Positions 26,559-33,160 of a stretch of DNA of 33,160 nucleotides are shown here, in pieces. Positions within the stretch are counted from its first letter, which is position 1. Every line of letters begins with the position of its first letter. Under the pieces are notes generated by a model, which searched no databases, was not told the origin of the DNA, and worked only from the letters and a program-made list of their open reading frames with translations. The stretch is from an uncultured Collinsella sp. (lineage in GTDB: Bacteria > Actinomycetota > Coriobacteriia > Coriobacteriales > Coriobacteriaceae), in assembly GCA_900549025.1 (NCBI GenBank), contig URMZ01000019.1, positions 1 through 33,160 of the forward strand. The letters run 5' to 3'. The position numbers were made by a program, and so were the translations under genes.

Positions 26559-27773
26559 TTAGCAAGTGGGATATTCGCCTTCCCAAACAATTCGACGATA
26601 CTGGTCGGGGTCCGTGTCGCCCTCGGTGGAGAAGCAGAGCACGGAGCTCGTCTTGTCCAGGCCGATGAGCTCCTTGAGCTCGGCGTACTCGGGATCGAGC
26701 ATGAGGGTCTCGACCAGGCCGGTGGTCACAGCGCCGGACTCGCCGGAGATGACGCGCGGGTCGCCCTTCTCGGGAGCGCCCAGGGTGCGCATGCCGCGAG
26801 CGGTGACCCAGTCGGGGCAGGACACGAAGGCGGTAGCGTGGTTGCGCAGGATATCCCAACCCAGGATGTTGGGCTCGCCACAGCACAGGCCGGCCATGAT
26901 GGAGGGCATGTCGCCGTCCACGATGCGCGGGTCGCCGTCGCCGGCGGCAGCGCCCTTGTACAGGCAGGCGGCCGGAGCGCACTCGACCACGACAAAGGTG
27001 GGCGGGTTATCGGGATACAGGTTAGTGAAGTAGCCCACCACGGCACCGGCGAGCGAGCCTACGCCAGCCTGGACAAAGACATGCGTCGGGCGGTTGATGG
27101 CCATCTCGCGCAGCTGCTCGGCAGCCTCGGAAGCCATGGTGCCGTAGCCCTCCATAATCCAAGACGGGATCTTCTCGTAGCCCTCCCAGGCGGTGTCCTG
27201 AACGATGACGCCGCGCTCGCAGGCATCGGCCTCGGCGGCGGCCATGCGCACGCACTCGTCGTAGTTGACCTCTTCGATGGTCACCGTGGCGCCCTCGGCG
27301 GCGATGTTATCAAAGCGGGGCTTGGTGGAACCCTTGGGCATGTGCACGACGGCCTTCTGGCCCAGCTTGTTGGCAGCCCATGCCACGCCGCGGCCATGGT
27401 TGCCGTCGGTGGCGGTAAAGAAGGTAGCCTGGCCAAAGTCCTTGGCAAGCTGATCGGAGGTCAGGTAATCGAAGGTGCACTCGGCAACATCATTGCCGGT
27501 CTCGTCGGCAATGTAGTTGGCCATGGCAAACGAACCGCCCAGGACCTTAAAGGCGTTGAGGCCAAAGCGATAGCTCTCGTCCTTAACGCACAGGTTGGAC
27601 AGGCCCAGGCGTGCAGCCTGGCCATCCAGGCGGGCAAGCGGAGTGACGGTGTACTGGGGGAACGACTGGTGGAAGGCACGGGCCTTCTTCACGTGATCGA
27701 GGCTCATGATTCCCAAGTGCTTGTCATCGCTCTTGGGCATCGTGTTGCCCGCCCACTGGATCTTATCGGCCAT
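26559..27773 (-). CDS. ygeX: 2,3-Diaminopropionate ammonia-lyase
   Basis: 404 residues, a PLP enzyme of fold type II that converts diaminopropionate to pyruvate and ammonia. The PLP lysine is Lys76 in GLNAFKVLGG, one residue from the E. coli position. TATDGNHGRGVAW and QAGVGSLAGAVV (phosphate-binding glycine loop) are also present. A strong AAGGAG precedes the ATG. It leads the ygeX-ygeY-ygeW group and is divergent from a YheO-type regulator across a 277-base region with twin palindromes. Confidence 0.95.
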   Translation of the reverse strand: MADKIQWAGNTMPKSDDKHLGIMSLDHVKKARAFHQSFPQYTVTPLARLDGQAARLGLSNLCVKDESYRFGLNAFKVLGGSFAMANYIADETGNDVAECTFDYLTSDQLAKDFGQATFFTATDGNHGRGVAWAANKLGQKAVVHMPKGSTKPRFDNIAAEGATVTIEEVNYDECVRMAAAEADACERGVIVQDTAWEGYEKIPSWIMEGYGTMASEAAEQLREMAINRPTHVFVQAGVGSLAGAVVGYFTNLYPDNPPTFVVVECAPAACLYKGAAAGDGDPRIVDGDMPSIMAGLCCGEPNILGWDILRNHATAFVSCPDWVTARGMRTLGAPEKGDPRVISGESGAVTTGLVETLMLDPEYAELKELIGLDKTSSVLCFSTEGDTDPDQYRRIVWEGEYPTC

Positions 27774-27865
27774 ACGGTGAACTCCTTAAGTCCTCTCTTG
27801 CCGGCCCCCGCATACGCGTTTCAGCCCATTCCCATTCATGCGACTGAACTTTTATGTGGATGCCA

Positions 27866-27880
27866 AACAAAAAGTTTGTT
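27866..27880. promoter_or_regulatory. Candidate operator 1: AACAAA-N3-TTTGTT
   Basis: A perfect 6-bp inverted repeat with a three-base spacer, 86 bases before ygeX. Its wider context on the minus strand (CTAACAAA...) matches the second site. It stands within the ygeX/regulator divergent region. Confidence 0.65.
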
Positions 27881-27916
27881 AGCACTGTTCTATCACACTT
27901 TTTGATTGCTAAACCT

Positions 27917-27931
27917 AACAAATTGTTTGTT
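27917..27931. promoter_or_regulatory. Candidate operator 2: AACAAA-N3-TTTGTT
   Basis: Identical arms to the site at 27866. The centres are 51 bases apart, close to five helical turns, which would put both on the same face of DNA and allow cooperative binding or looping. It is 120 bases before the regulator start codon. Confidence 0.65.
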
Positions 27932-28050
27932 GCCGTAATCGGTACCTTTTCGCCGACGAACGGTCACATAACGCAGCAACGCTTTCGTTATTTGCGAACA
28001 GGTGTGGTTTATGGCAAAGTGTGCCCAAACTAATTTTTAGGAAGGCACCC

Positions 28051-28704
28051 ATGACCCCCGCACAGATTGAGTTTTACAAGCGCCTCGCACACGGCCTGGC
28101 GCTCCAATTTGGCCCCAACTGCGAAGTCGTCGTCCACGATCTGGAGACCGAGGACGTGGACCACTCCATCGTAGTGATCGAAAACGGCCACGTCAGCGGG
28201 CGCAAACTGGGTGACGGCCCCAGCCATATTGTGTTTGAGTCCATGCACGAGGGCAGCACCGACGTACACGACCGCGAGCCGTACCTCACTAAAACCACCG
28301 ATGGCAAGCTGCTCAAGTCCTCGACCATCTTTATCCGCAACGACGAAGGCAAGCCCGTCGGCATTTTGGGCATCAACTTTGACATTACGCTTATGAAGGC
28401 TTTTGAGCGTTCGCTCGACGCCTTTACCGGCACCGGCGGCACGGGCTATACCGAGCCCGAGCCCATTACCAAGAACATCGGCGACCTGCTCGAGGACCTG
28501 CTGCACGAGTGCGAGCAGTTTGTGGGCAAGCCCGCGGCACTCATGACCAAAGACGAGCGCATTCGTGCCATTGGCTACCTCGACCGTCGCGGCGCCTTCC
28601 TCATTTCCAAGTCGAGCGAGCGCGCCTGCGAGTTCTTTGGCATCTCCAAGTACAGCTTCTATAGCTACCTCAATGAGGCCAAGGCGGCGGCCGGCGACAA
28701 GTAG
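28051..28704 (+). CDS. YheO-like PAS/helix-turn-helix transcriptional regulator
   Basis: 217 residues. Residues 8-118 match the YheO-type PAS-like sensor domain (FGPNCEVVVHDLE, SSTIFIRNDEGKPVGILGINFD). Residues 150-212 form a DauR-type C-terminal helix-turn-helix (AIGYLDRRGAFLISKSSERA... FFGISKYSFYSYLNE). The family is known from DauR, which senses a small ligand and controls amino acid catabolism. The ATG at 28051 follows AGGAAGG; an upstream GTG at 28021 is in frame but lacks a ribosome site. Its divergence from ygeX makes control of that group likely. The ligand is unknown. Confidence 0.87.
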   Translation: MTPAQIEFYKRLAHGLALQFGPNCEVVVHDLETEDVDHSIVVIENGHVSGRKLGDGPSHIVFESMHEGSTDVHDREPYLTKTTDGKLLKSSTIFIRNDEGKPVGILGINFDITLMKAFERSLDAFTGTGGTGYTEPEPITKNIGDLLEDLLHECEQFVGKPAALMTKDERIRAIGYLDRRGAFLISKSSERACEFFGISKYSFYSYLNEAKAAAGDK

Positions 28705-28787
28705 GCACTCGCCTGGATTGCCCCTCCCCTTTTGGGTGCGAGTTCTGGAAAGCACGAATCCAAGACCGGGCCGCTTGGGAAGTTCCA

Positions 28788-28793
28788 TATAAT
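28788..28793 (+). promoter_or_regulatory. -10 element for the membrane protein gene
   Basis: A perfect TATAAT lies 34 bases before the ATG at 28828. No good -35 hexamer is seen at the right distance. Confidence 0.45.
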
Positions 28794-28827
28794 CGATGTC
28801 ATTAGTATTTCGAAAGGATGGAACAGA

Positions 28828-29811
28828 ATGGCGTTGAGCAAGGCATCATGCACCGGTCGCGGATTGATTCCGGCAATTGGTGGACATGTGCACCGCATGT
28901 TCGATGAGGGTGAAGACGACCTGTTTTCGCTAAGCCTTGACGACGTGATGGATGATCGCCCGTGGACCGCCGACGAACTCATGGGCGGCGGGGCTCGCCC
29001 GTCAAGCCCCGATCCCACACTTGCGCCTAAGCCCGCATCTGCGCCGACTCCTGCGCAGTCGCCTGTTTCGACGCCCGCGCCTACGCCCGCACCCACTTCG
29101 GCGCCCACGCCTGCTCCCCGCCCCGCAAGCGACCCGTCCGAGACGGCGGCATTTCTCGCTGCAGCGACGCAGGGCAAATCGGCCGACAGCACCGTTATGT
29201 ACAGCGCCCAGCAGTTGCCTGTTCCTGCGGCACGCAAGTCTCCGGTCGCAAGGCTCGATGAGCCCGTTGCCCATCAGGTTGCCTACGATTCCTGGGCTGC
29301 AGCCGATCTGGATGAGACCTCTACCGGCATGCCGGCGCTCGACGTTCCAGTTAACCCGCTTTTTGCCGCCAACACGAGCGCCGCGGACTATGAGGGCGGT
29401 GCGGCATATTCCGATTATTCCGATGGCTATGCTGGCAACGGTCGCATCGAGACCGAGGATTATGGCACCGCATCGAGCGATTATCTCAACGATCCGTACG
29501 CTGCCACGCCCGCACCGGAATATGACTCGGAGGCCGCGTCCGCGCCGGCGTATACCAAAAGCACGGGCGAAGAGCGCTTCGCCGATTATTACGCCGAGGA
29601 AAAGGCGCTGCGTTTCTCGGAATTTCCGCAGGCAGTCAAGGTTGCCTTTATCGCCATTATCATTGCCCTGCTCGGTGTCATTGCGTTTGAAGGATTCCAG
29701 CTGTTCCGCGGCCCCACCCAAGCGGAGTCGGAAACCCAGCAAAAAGAGGACGATAACCAGTACCTGGACATCAACACCCTCAAGGGCGACCCCAACGACG
29801 GAGACGACGAG
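28828..29811 (+). CDS. Unknown single-pass membrane protein with low-complexity domain
   Basis: About 328 residues from the ATG at 28828 (AAAGGA upstream), not recognised. The first 50 residues look ordered (CTGRGLIPAIGGHVHRMFDEGEDDLFSLSLDDVMDD). Residues 55-100 are Pro/Ala/Thr-rich (PAPTPAPTSAPTPAP), then comes an acidic, Tyr/Asp-rich stretch. A single hydrophobic segment at about 270-292 (VAFIAIIIALLGVIAF) is followed by a short acidic tail. With no signal peptide, the long N-terminal part is probably cytoplasmic and the tail outside (tail-anchored-like). It has its own TATAAT. The function is unknown. Confidence 0.8.
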
Positions 29812-29884
29812 TAGCGAGGGCTGAAGGCAGCCGCAGGATCCCGCATCCAGCATCGGCTTCTAAGTGCTGTTTTGTCATCCAACT

Positions 29885-29928
29885 ACACTTTTCCGAAGTT
29901 TTAAGGTGCCTATTTCGACACTTTTCCG
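29885..29928 (+). repeat. Short direct repeat ACACTTTTCCG upstream of the small ORF
   Basis: ACACTTTTCCG occurs at 29885-29895 and again at 29918-29928, 33 bases apart, each followed by a T-rich stretch ending in TTTTA. The spacing is about three helical turns. The second copy is directly before a TATACT -10 candidate (29934-29939). Confidence 0.6.
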
Positions 29929-29951
29929 GATTTTATACTCTGTCCCTCCAG

Positions 29952-30245
29952 ATGCGCTTTACGGTGCAGGCGTTGGAAGAAGGGCCATGTGCCGCTGACG
30001 GCCCACATGTTCTGCAGATCAAGCTGCTCGGAGACGGCTCGCGCGAGCCGTCCAGCTGGAAGCTCTTTGCCGACGGTGCGTGCGTTGCGGACGGATCCGG
30101 CGCCTTCGCCCGCGAGTGCTTCTACGAGGGGGCCGAAGTGTTCTTGGACCTGTGCCGTGACACCGTGCGCGCGGCCGAGCTGCGCCAGTGGAGCCAGAGA
30201 GAGTACGAGCTGCTGAGTGCGGCCCGCAGGATCGTAAGGGTGTAG
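29952..30245 (+). CDS. Hypothetical protein, 97 residues
   Basis: Not recognised. The sequence has a protein-like pattern (RFTVQALEEG, HVLQIKLLGDGS, SSWKLFADGACVADGSG, then helical RQWSQREYELLSAARRIV) and no membrane segment. There is no clear Shine-Dalgarno, and a TATACT only 13 bases before the ATG suggests a leaderless or nearly leaderless message. An overlapping antisense ORF (29910-30311) seems less protein-like. Without homologues it could still be spurious. Confidence 0.45.
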   Translation: MRFTVQALEEGPCAADGPHVLQIKLLGDGSREPSSWKLFADGACVADGSGAFARECFYEGAEVFLDLCRDTVRAAELRQWSQREYELLSAARRIVRV

Positions 30246-30283
30246 ACGGGCGGACGAGCCATCGACGATTTTGAGCTGGCAAG

Positions 30284-30306
30284 GGCCGGGAACTAGATTC
30301 CCGGCC
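30284..30306. terminator. Hairpin between the small ORF and the GmrSD-like gene
   Basis: GGCCGGGAA and TTCCCGGCC form a perfect 9-bp stem with a five-base loop between two convergent genes. Only two T follow on the plus strand, so it may be a weak bidirectional terminator. Confidence 0.5.
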
Positions 30307-30312
30307 TTCAAC

Positions 30313-32436
30313 CTAGCACTGCTTTATAAGATCGAGTACCGCGGGAATGTCATCAGCATTCCGAAGGGCAACATAGGTTGGTAGGCCCGGGCCAAATCCA
30401 CCCTGCGTGCGTTTGTCCTGGCATATGTCCTCTGGATCCGTTAGATCATCCACACTCTTTGCCAGGCCGACGGCAATCCAACCACCGTTGCTGGTCCTGC
30501 CTTCTAGCACGGCATGCAACTTTCGCTTGCCCGACCTGAAGCCTACATAGTACTTAGCTATGTAGGACTCCCACGAAGGGTTACCACTCAGAACGGACTC
30601 GCGCACCTCATCGAAAAGCTTCTGATTGAGCCCACCTTCGGCAAAGGTGGGGTGGTTCTCCTGCAGAGTCCAGACAGGAGCCTCGTCAGACTCTCCACGA
30701 GAAGGACGGTACTTGTCGACGACGTCTGCCGGAAGGTCGGGATACTTCCATATCTCGCACGCTTCTTTCGCCAGCTCGTCCGCGCGCTGCCCAATCTCTT
30801 CCTCACCCCATTTTTCATGCGAGACAATCGATTTGTTTAGGTAGAGCGGGCTGCACTTAAATCCGACGTCAGGCAGATTGAGCTTGTCCGAGAACGACCG
30901 GTTTGAGTACTCCTGGTTGTAGCCCGTCAGCGTAAGATTTCCCAAGTTGTTGCACAGCCTGTCGTGGACGTCTTCCCAGTTCTCACCAAGCGATTCCTTC
31001 CAGCCGTGCTCATCATCGATCGTCTGGGGCATGATGTGCTCGATCTGGTAATCGTCGGCTGAGATGGACTCCTTCGGGTGGTGCCAGTTCTCCATGCGTT
31101 CCAGGTAATAGCGCTTTTTAGAGAAGCGGTTGTAGCAGTCACGCGTCTTAAACTCCTCGACAAAATGCTCGTCTGTCGGAAAGTATGCGGTCATACCGCT
31201 GCTGTGGATAAGGAGCATCGCCGTAACGTACTCCTCGATATCGTCCTGCTGCTCGAGATTGCGATACATGCCGGCAAAGAAATTATTTAGGCCCGTGGTA
31301 AGTCTGCCGCAAACCGCTCGCCTGAACAGAAACGACTCGATAGTCTCGCAGATACGTAAAAACGCATTGCGGTCTAGTCCATTCCCCTCGTAAACCGAAT
31401 AAAGCAACATTAAGAGGGGCCTTATCTGCTTCACGTCGAGGCTTACGATTCTGCCGAACACTCGGCGCAGTCCGTCGTCCTTCTCCTTACCAAGGAACAG
31501 ACTGGCGTATCTATGTGCATACCCGCGCAGCTCCTTAAGCAGACCCTCGGTGTCACCATCGTAGTCGTCGGCGAAATAGCGCTTAAACTCGTAGTAGGCC
31601 TCGTTCTCCTTCGGCATCCTATTGGGAACTTTAAGCCACAGCCAGTACCAGATAAATGCATTGAACTCTTCTTCGCCGCCTTTTCCGAACAAGCGCTCGA
31701 GCGGATGCCAGTAACCCTCGTAGAGCTTGGTCTGCTCGTCGTTGGGAAGCGACATAAGAACGTAGTTACGAATGAGGTCGATAGGCGTGAGCGGCTTACC
31801 CTTGGAGTTCATGGACTCAAATATGAGCTGGGCATTATCGACGCCAGCGGTGAGCTTAGTGTCGATGACCTGCACGCGGTTTAGCCCCGCCCAAAGCCTT
31901 GCAGGGTCGAATGATTTCCCGTGCATCTTCTCGCGGAAGAACGCGTGGTTCTCGACGATACGATCCGATTTTTCATCCGGCACGGGAGATCTAGATACGA
32001 TGGAGAACAGCGTCTCTTTATCGTCCTGCGAGAGCACCAATTTGTAGCGCGCTAGACCGTTGTAGTCGTCATCGTTAAAGAGGTAGTTCTTCCGCAGCGC
32101 CGAAATCTTGAGATCGCCAAGGAAGCCAGCCTTGTCGGGATTACTCTCCAGATAGTCAGCCAAGGCAGCAATCATCAACGAAAACGTCGTCAGACGCTGC
32201 TGTCCGTCAATCAGAAGCACTCGCGAGATACTCGTGGCAGAGCTCTCGGACTCGGGGATATAGAGCATCGACCCCACGAAGTGCGATGCGCCATCACGGC
32301 CAGCGCGCATGACGTCATCCCAAAGCACCTCGCACTCTTTCACACTCCACGAGTAAACTCGCTGGTACACGGGAATGACGAACTGCATCTTCGCCACGCC
32401 CATAAGGTCGAGCAGATTCGCCTCGGTTGCTTTCAT
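30313..32436 (-). CDS. DUF262/DUF1524 (GmrSD-like) predicted restriction protein
   Basis: 707 residues. The N-terminal DUF262 (ParB-like NTPase) domain shows FVIPVYQRVYSW (19-30), LIDGQQRLTTF (75-85, DGQQR 77-81) and IFESMNSKGKPLTPIDLIRNYV (205-226 region). A DUF1524-type HNH nuclease domain follows, with YQIEHIMPQT (His467), NNLGNLTLT (Asn500) and NQEYSNRSF. The last 100 residues resemble the DUF5655-type tail (KLFDEVRES... GFRSGKRKL). Single-chain GmrSD proteins are type IV, modification-dependent restriction enzymes against phage DNA. Function here is inferred. It is divergent from an hsdS frame. Confidence 0.88.
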   Translation of the reverse strand: MKATEANLLDLMGVAKMQFVIPVYQRVYSWSVKECEVLWDDVMRAGRDGASHFVGSMLYIPESESSATSISRVLLIDGQQRLTTFSLMIAALADYLESNPDKAGFLGDLKISALRKNYLFNDDDYNGLARYKLVLSQDDKETLFSIVSRSPVPDEKSDRIVENHAFFREKMHGKSFDPARLWAGLNRVQVIDTKLTAGVDNAQLIFESMNSKGKPLTPIDLIRNYVLMSLPNDEQTKLYEGYWHPLERLFGKGGEEEFNAFIWYWLWLKVPNRMPKENEAYYEFKRYFADDYDGDTEGLLKELRGYAHRYASLFLGKEKDDGLRRVFGRIVSLDVKQIRPLLMLLYSVYEGNGLDRNAFLRICETIESFLFRRAVCGRLTTGLNNFFAGMYRNLEQQDDIEEYVTAMLLIHSSGMTAYFPTDEHFVEEFKTRDCYNRFSKKRYYLERMENWHHPKESISADDYQIEHIMPQTIDDEHGWKESLGENWEDVHDRLCNNLGNLTLTGYNQEYSNRSFSDKLNLPDVGFKCSPLYLNKSIVSHEKWGEEEIGQRADELAKEACEIWKYPDLPADVVDKYRPSRGESDEAPVWTLQENHPTFAEGGLNQKLFDEVRESVLSGNPSWESYIAKYYVGFRSGKRKLHAVLEGRTSNGGWIAVGLAKSVDDLTDPEDICQDKRTQGGFGPGLPTYVALRNADDIPAVLDLIKQC

Positions 32437-32535
32437 TTACGCTTGTCCCCTTTCTTGTTTACGCCGCTTGCGGTCAGTCCCCCACTGAACGAAAGGCGCT
32501 AAAGACCAGAGCATCGAAGCGCTGGAGCAACCGGG

Positions 32536-33160
32536 ATGCTCGTCTCACTAGATTTTACAACGCTTGTCGCGAATACAGTTGAAAGCCAATCCGGTTCCGA
32601 TGGCTCCCCCTATGAGAAACACGTGGACACTAAGGGACGCGTTCTGAGCGACAAGTGCATCGCGGACGAGGTTCCGTTTGGGATTCCGGAAAGCTGGGCC
32701 TGGGCGAGATTTAGTGAAGTCATTGGAATTGCAGCGCGTTTGGTCGACCCGTTGAAATATCAGGACTTTCCTCATATCGCGCCTGACAACATCCAAAAAG
32801 GCACCGGAAAGCTCTTGTTCTGTCATAGTGTTAAGGCCGACGAGGTTAAGAGCGCCAATCACCTGTTCTCTGCAGGACAGATTCTCTATTCGAAGATTCG
32901 TCCAGCTCTTCGAAAGGCGGTTATCGCCCCTTTTGATGGGCTGTGTAGTGCGGATATGTATCCGCTCAACACCAAGCTGCAACCTGAATATGTCCTCACG
33001 GTTCTCCTCAGCAATTTCTTCACTGAGGAGACGCTTAAGGGTGATACGCGTGTCAAAATGCCAAAGACTAATCAGAAGTCATTGAACGTCATTCTGGTCC
33101 CAGTTCCGCCTCTCGCCGAGCAGCGCCGCATCGTCGAGCGGGTGAACGAGCTCATGCCCC
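32536..33160 (+). CDS. hsdS: Type I restriction specificity subunit HsdS, truncated at the 5' side and cut by the window end
   Basis: An open frame of 208 codons runs off the window. It reads SDGSPYEKHVDTKGRVLSD, then DEVPFGIPESWAWARFSEVIG, PHIAPDNIQKGTGKLL, GQILYSKIRPALRKAVIAPF and the conserved PLAEQRRIVERVNELM at the start of the central helix. This is a first target-recognition domain of a type I specificity subunit. Relatives of this type normally have about 70 more N-terminal residues (a helical segment) before the SPYEKH block; here the frame has a stop near 32498, and the only ATG (32536, GGAG eight bases upstream) adds about 25 unrelated residues. It may be a truncated or silent copy. 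No hsdM or hsdR is in view. Confidence 0.8.
   Translation, partial: MLVSLDFTTLVANTVESQSGSDGSPYEKHVDTKGRVLSDKCIADEVPFGIPESWAWARFSEVIGIAARLVDPLKYQDFPHIAPDNIQKGTGKLLFCHSVKADEVKSANHLFSAGQILYSKIRPALRKAVIAPFDGLCSADMYPLNTKLQPEYVLTVLLSNFFTEETLKGDTRVKMPKTNQKSLNVILVPVPPLAEQRRIVERVNELMP

Noticed and set aside
1..33160. CRISPR array, tRNA or rRNA genes, insertion sequences, prophage genes
   Set aside because: No regularly spaced repeats, cloverleaf-like segments, transposase or phage-type genes were seen in any gap.

Overview
The window looks like a chromosomal segment of a high-GC, Gram-positive member of the Coriobacteriia, most likely Collinsella or a close relative. This is an inference. It rests on the actinobacterial style of the ribosomal proteins, frequent GTG and TTG starts backed by strong Shine-Dalgarno sequences, the co-occurrence of r-protein genes with an anaerobic yge/yqe-type gene set, and short palindromic repeats between genes. 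No database comparison was possible.

Layout. Bases 1-8500 hold housekeeping genes: tyrS, a U32-family RNA-modification-type protein, a bifunctional class A penicillin-binding protein on the + strand, argR, a family 2 glycosyltransferase and truA. Bases 8593-18445 hold a long minus-strand block, in transcription order rplE-rpsN-rpsH-rplF-rplR-rpsE-rpmD-rplO-secY-adk-map, then infA-rpmJ-rpsM-rpsK-rpsD-rpoA-rplQ, ending at a UUCG-loop terminator before truA. The block begins abruptly at rplE. The usual upstream partners (rplX, rplN, rpsQ, rpmC, rplP and the S10 genes) are absent, and a candidate promoter sits directly upstream, so the S10/spc cluster is split here. A 131-bp palindrome separates map from infA.

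Bases 18757-28704 carry a catabolic and cofactor-maturation cluster that resembles the E. coli yge/yqe region: xdhC, yqeB, yqeC, a hydantoinase/dihydropyrimidinase (hyuA-like), a MocA-like nucleotidyltransferase, ygeW, ygeY and ygeX, with a divergent YheO-type regulator. Homologues of these genes are linked to selenium-dependent molybdenum hydroxylases and anaerobic purine (urate/xanthine) breakdown in gut bacteria. The hydroxylase itself is not in the window. Between ygeX and the regulator are two near-identical palindromes 51 bp apart, good operator candidates.

Bases 28828-33160 are accessory. They hold a low-complexity single-pass membrane protein of unknown function, a small hypothetical ORF with almost no leader, a single-chain GmrSD/DUF262-DUF1524-type predicted restriction protein, and, divergent from it, a type I restriction specificity (HsdS) reading frame. 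The HsdS frame lacks the usual N-terminal segment and runs off the window end. This suggests the edge of a defence locus. No tRNA, rRNA, CRISPR array or intact insertion sequence was seen.
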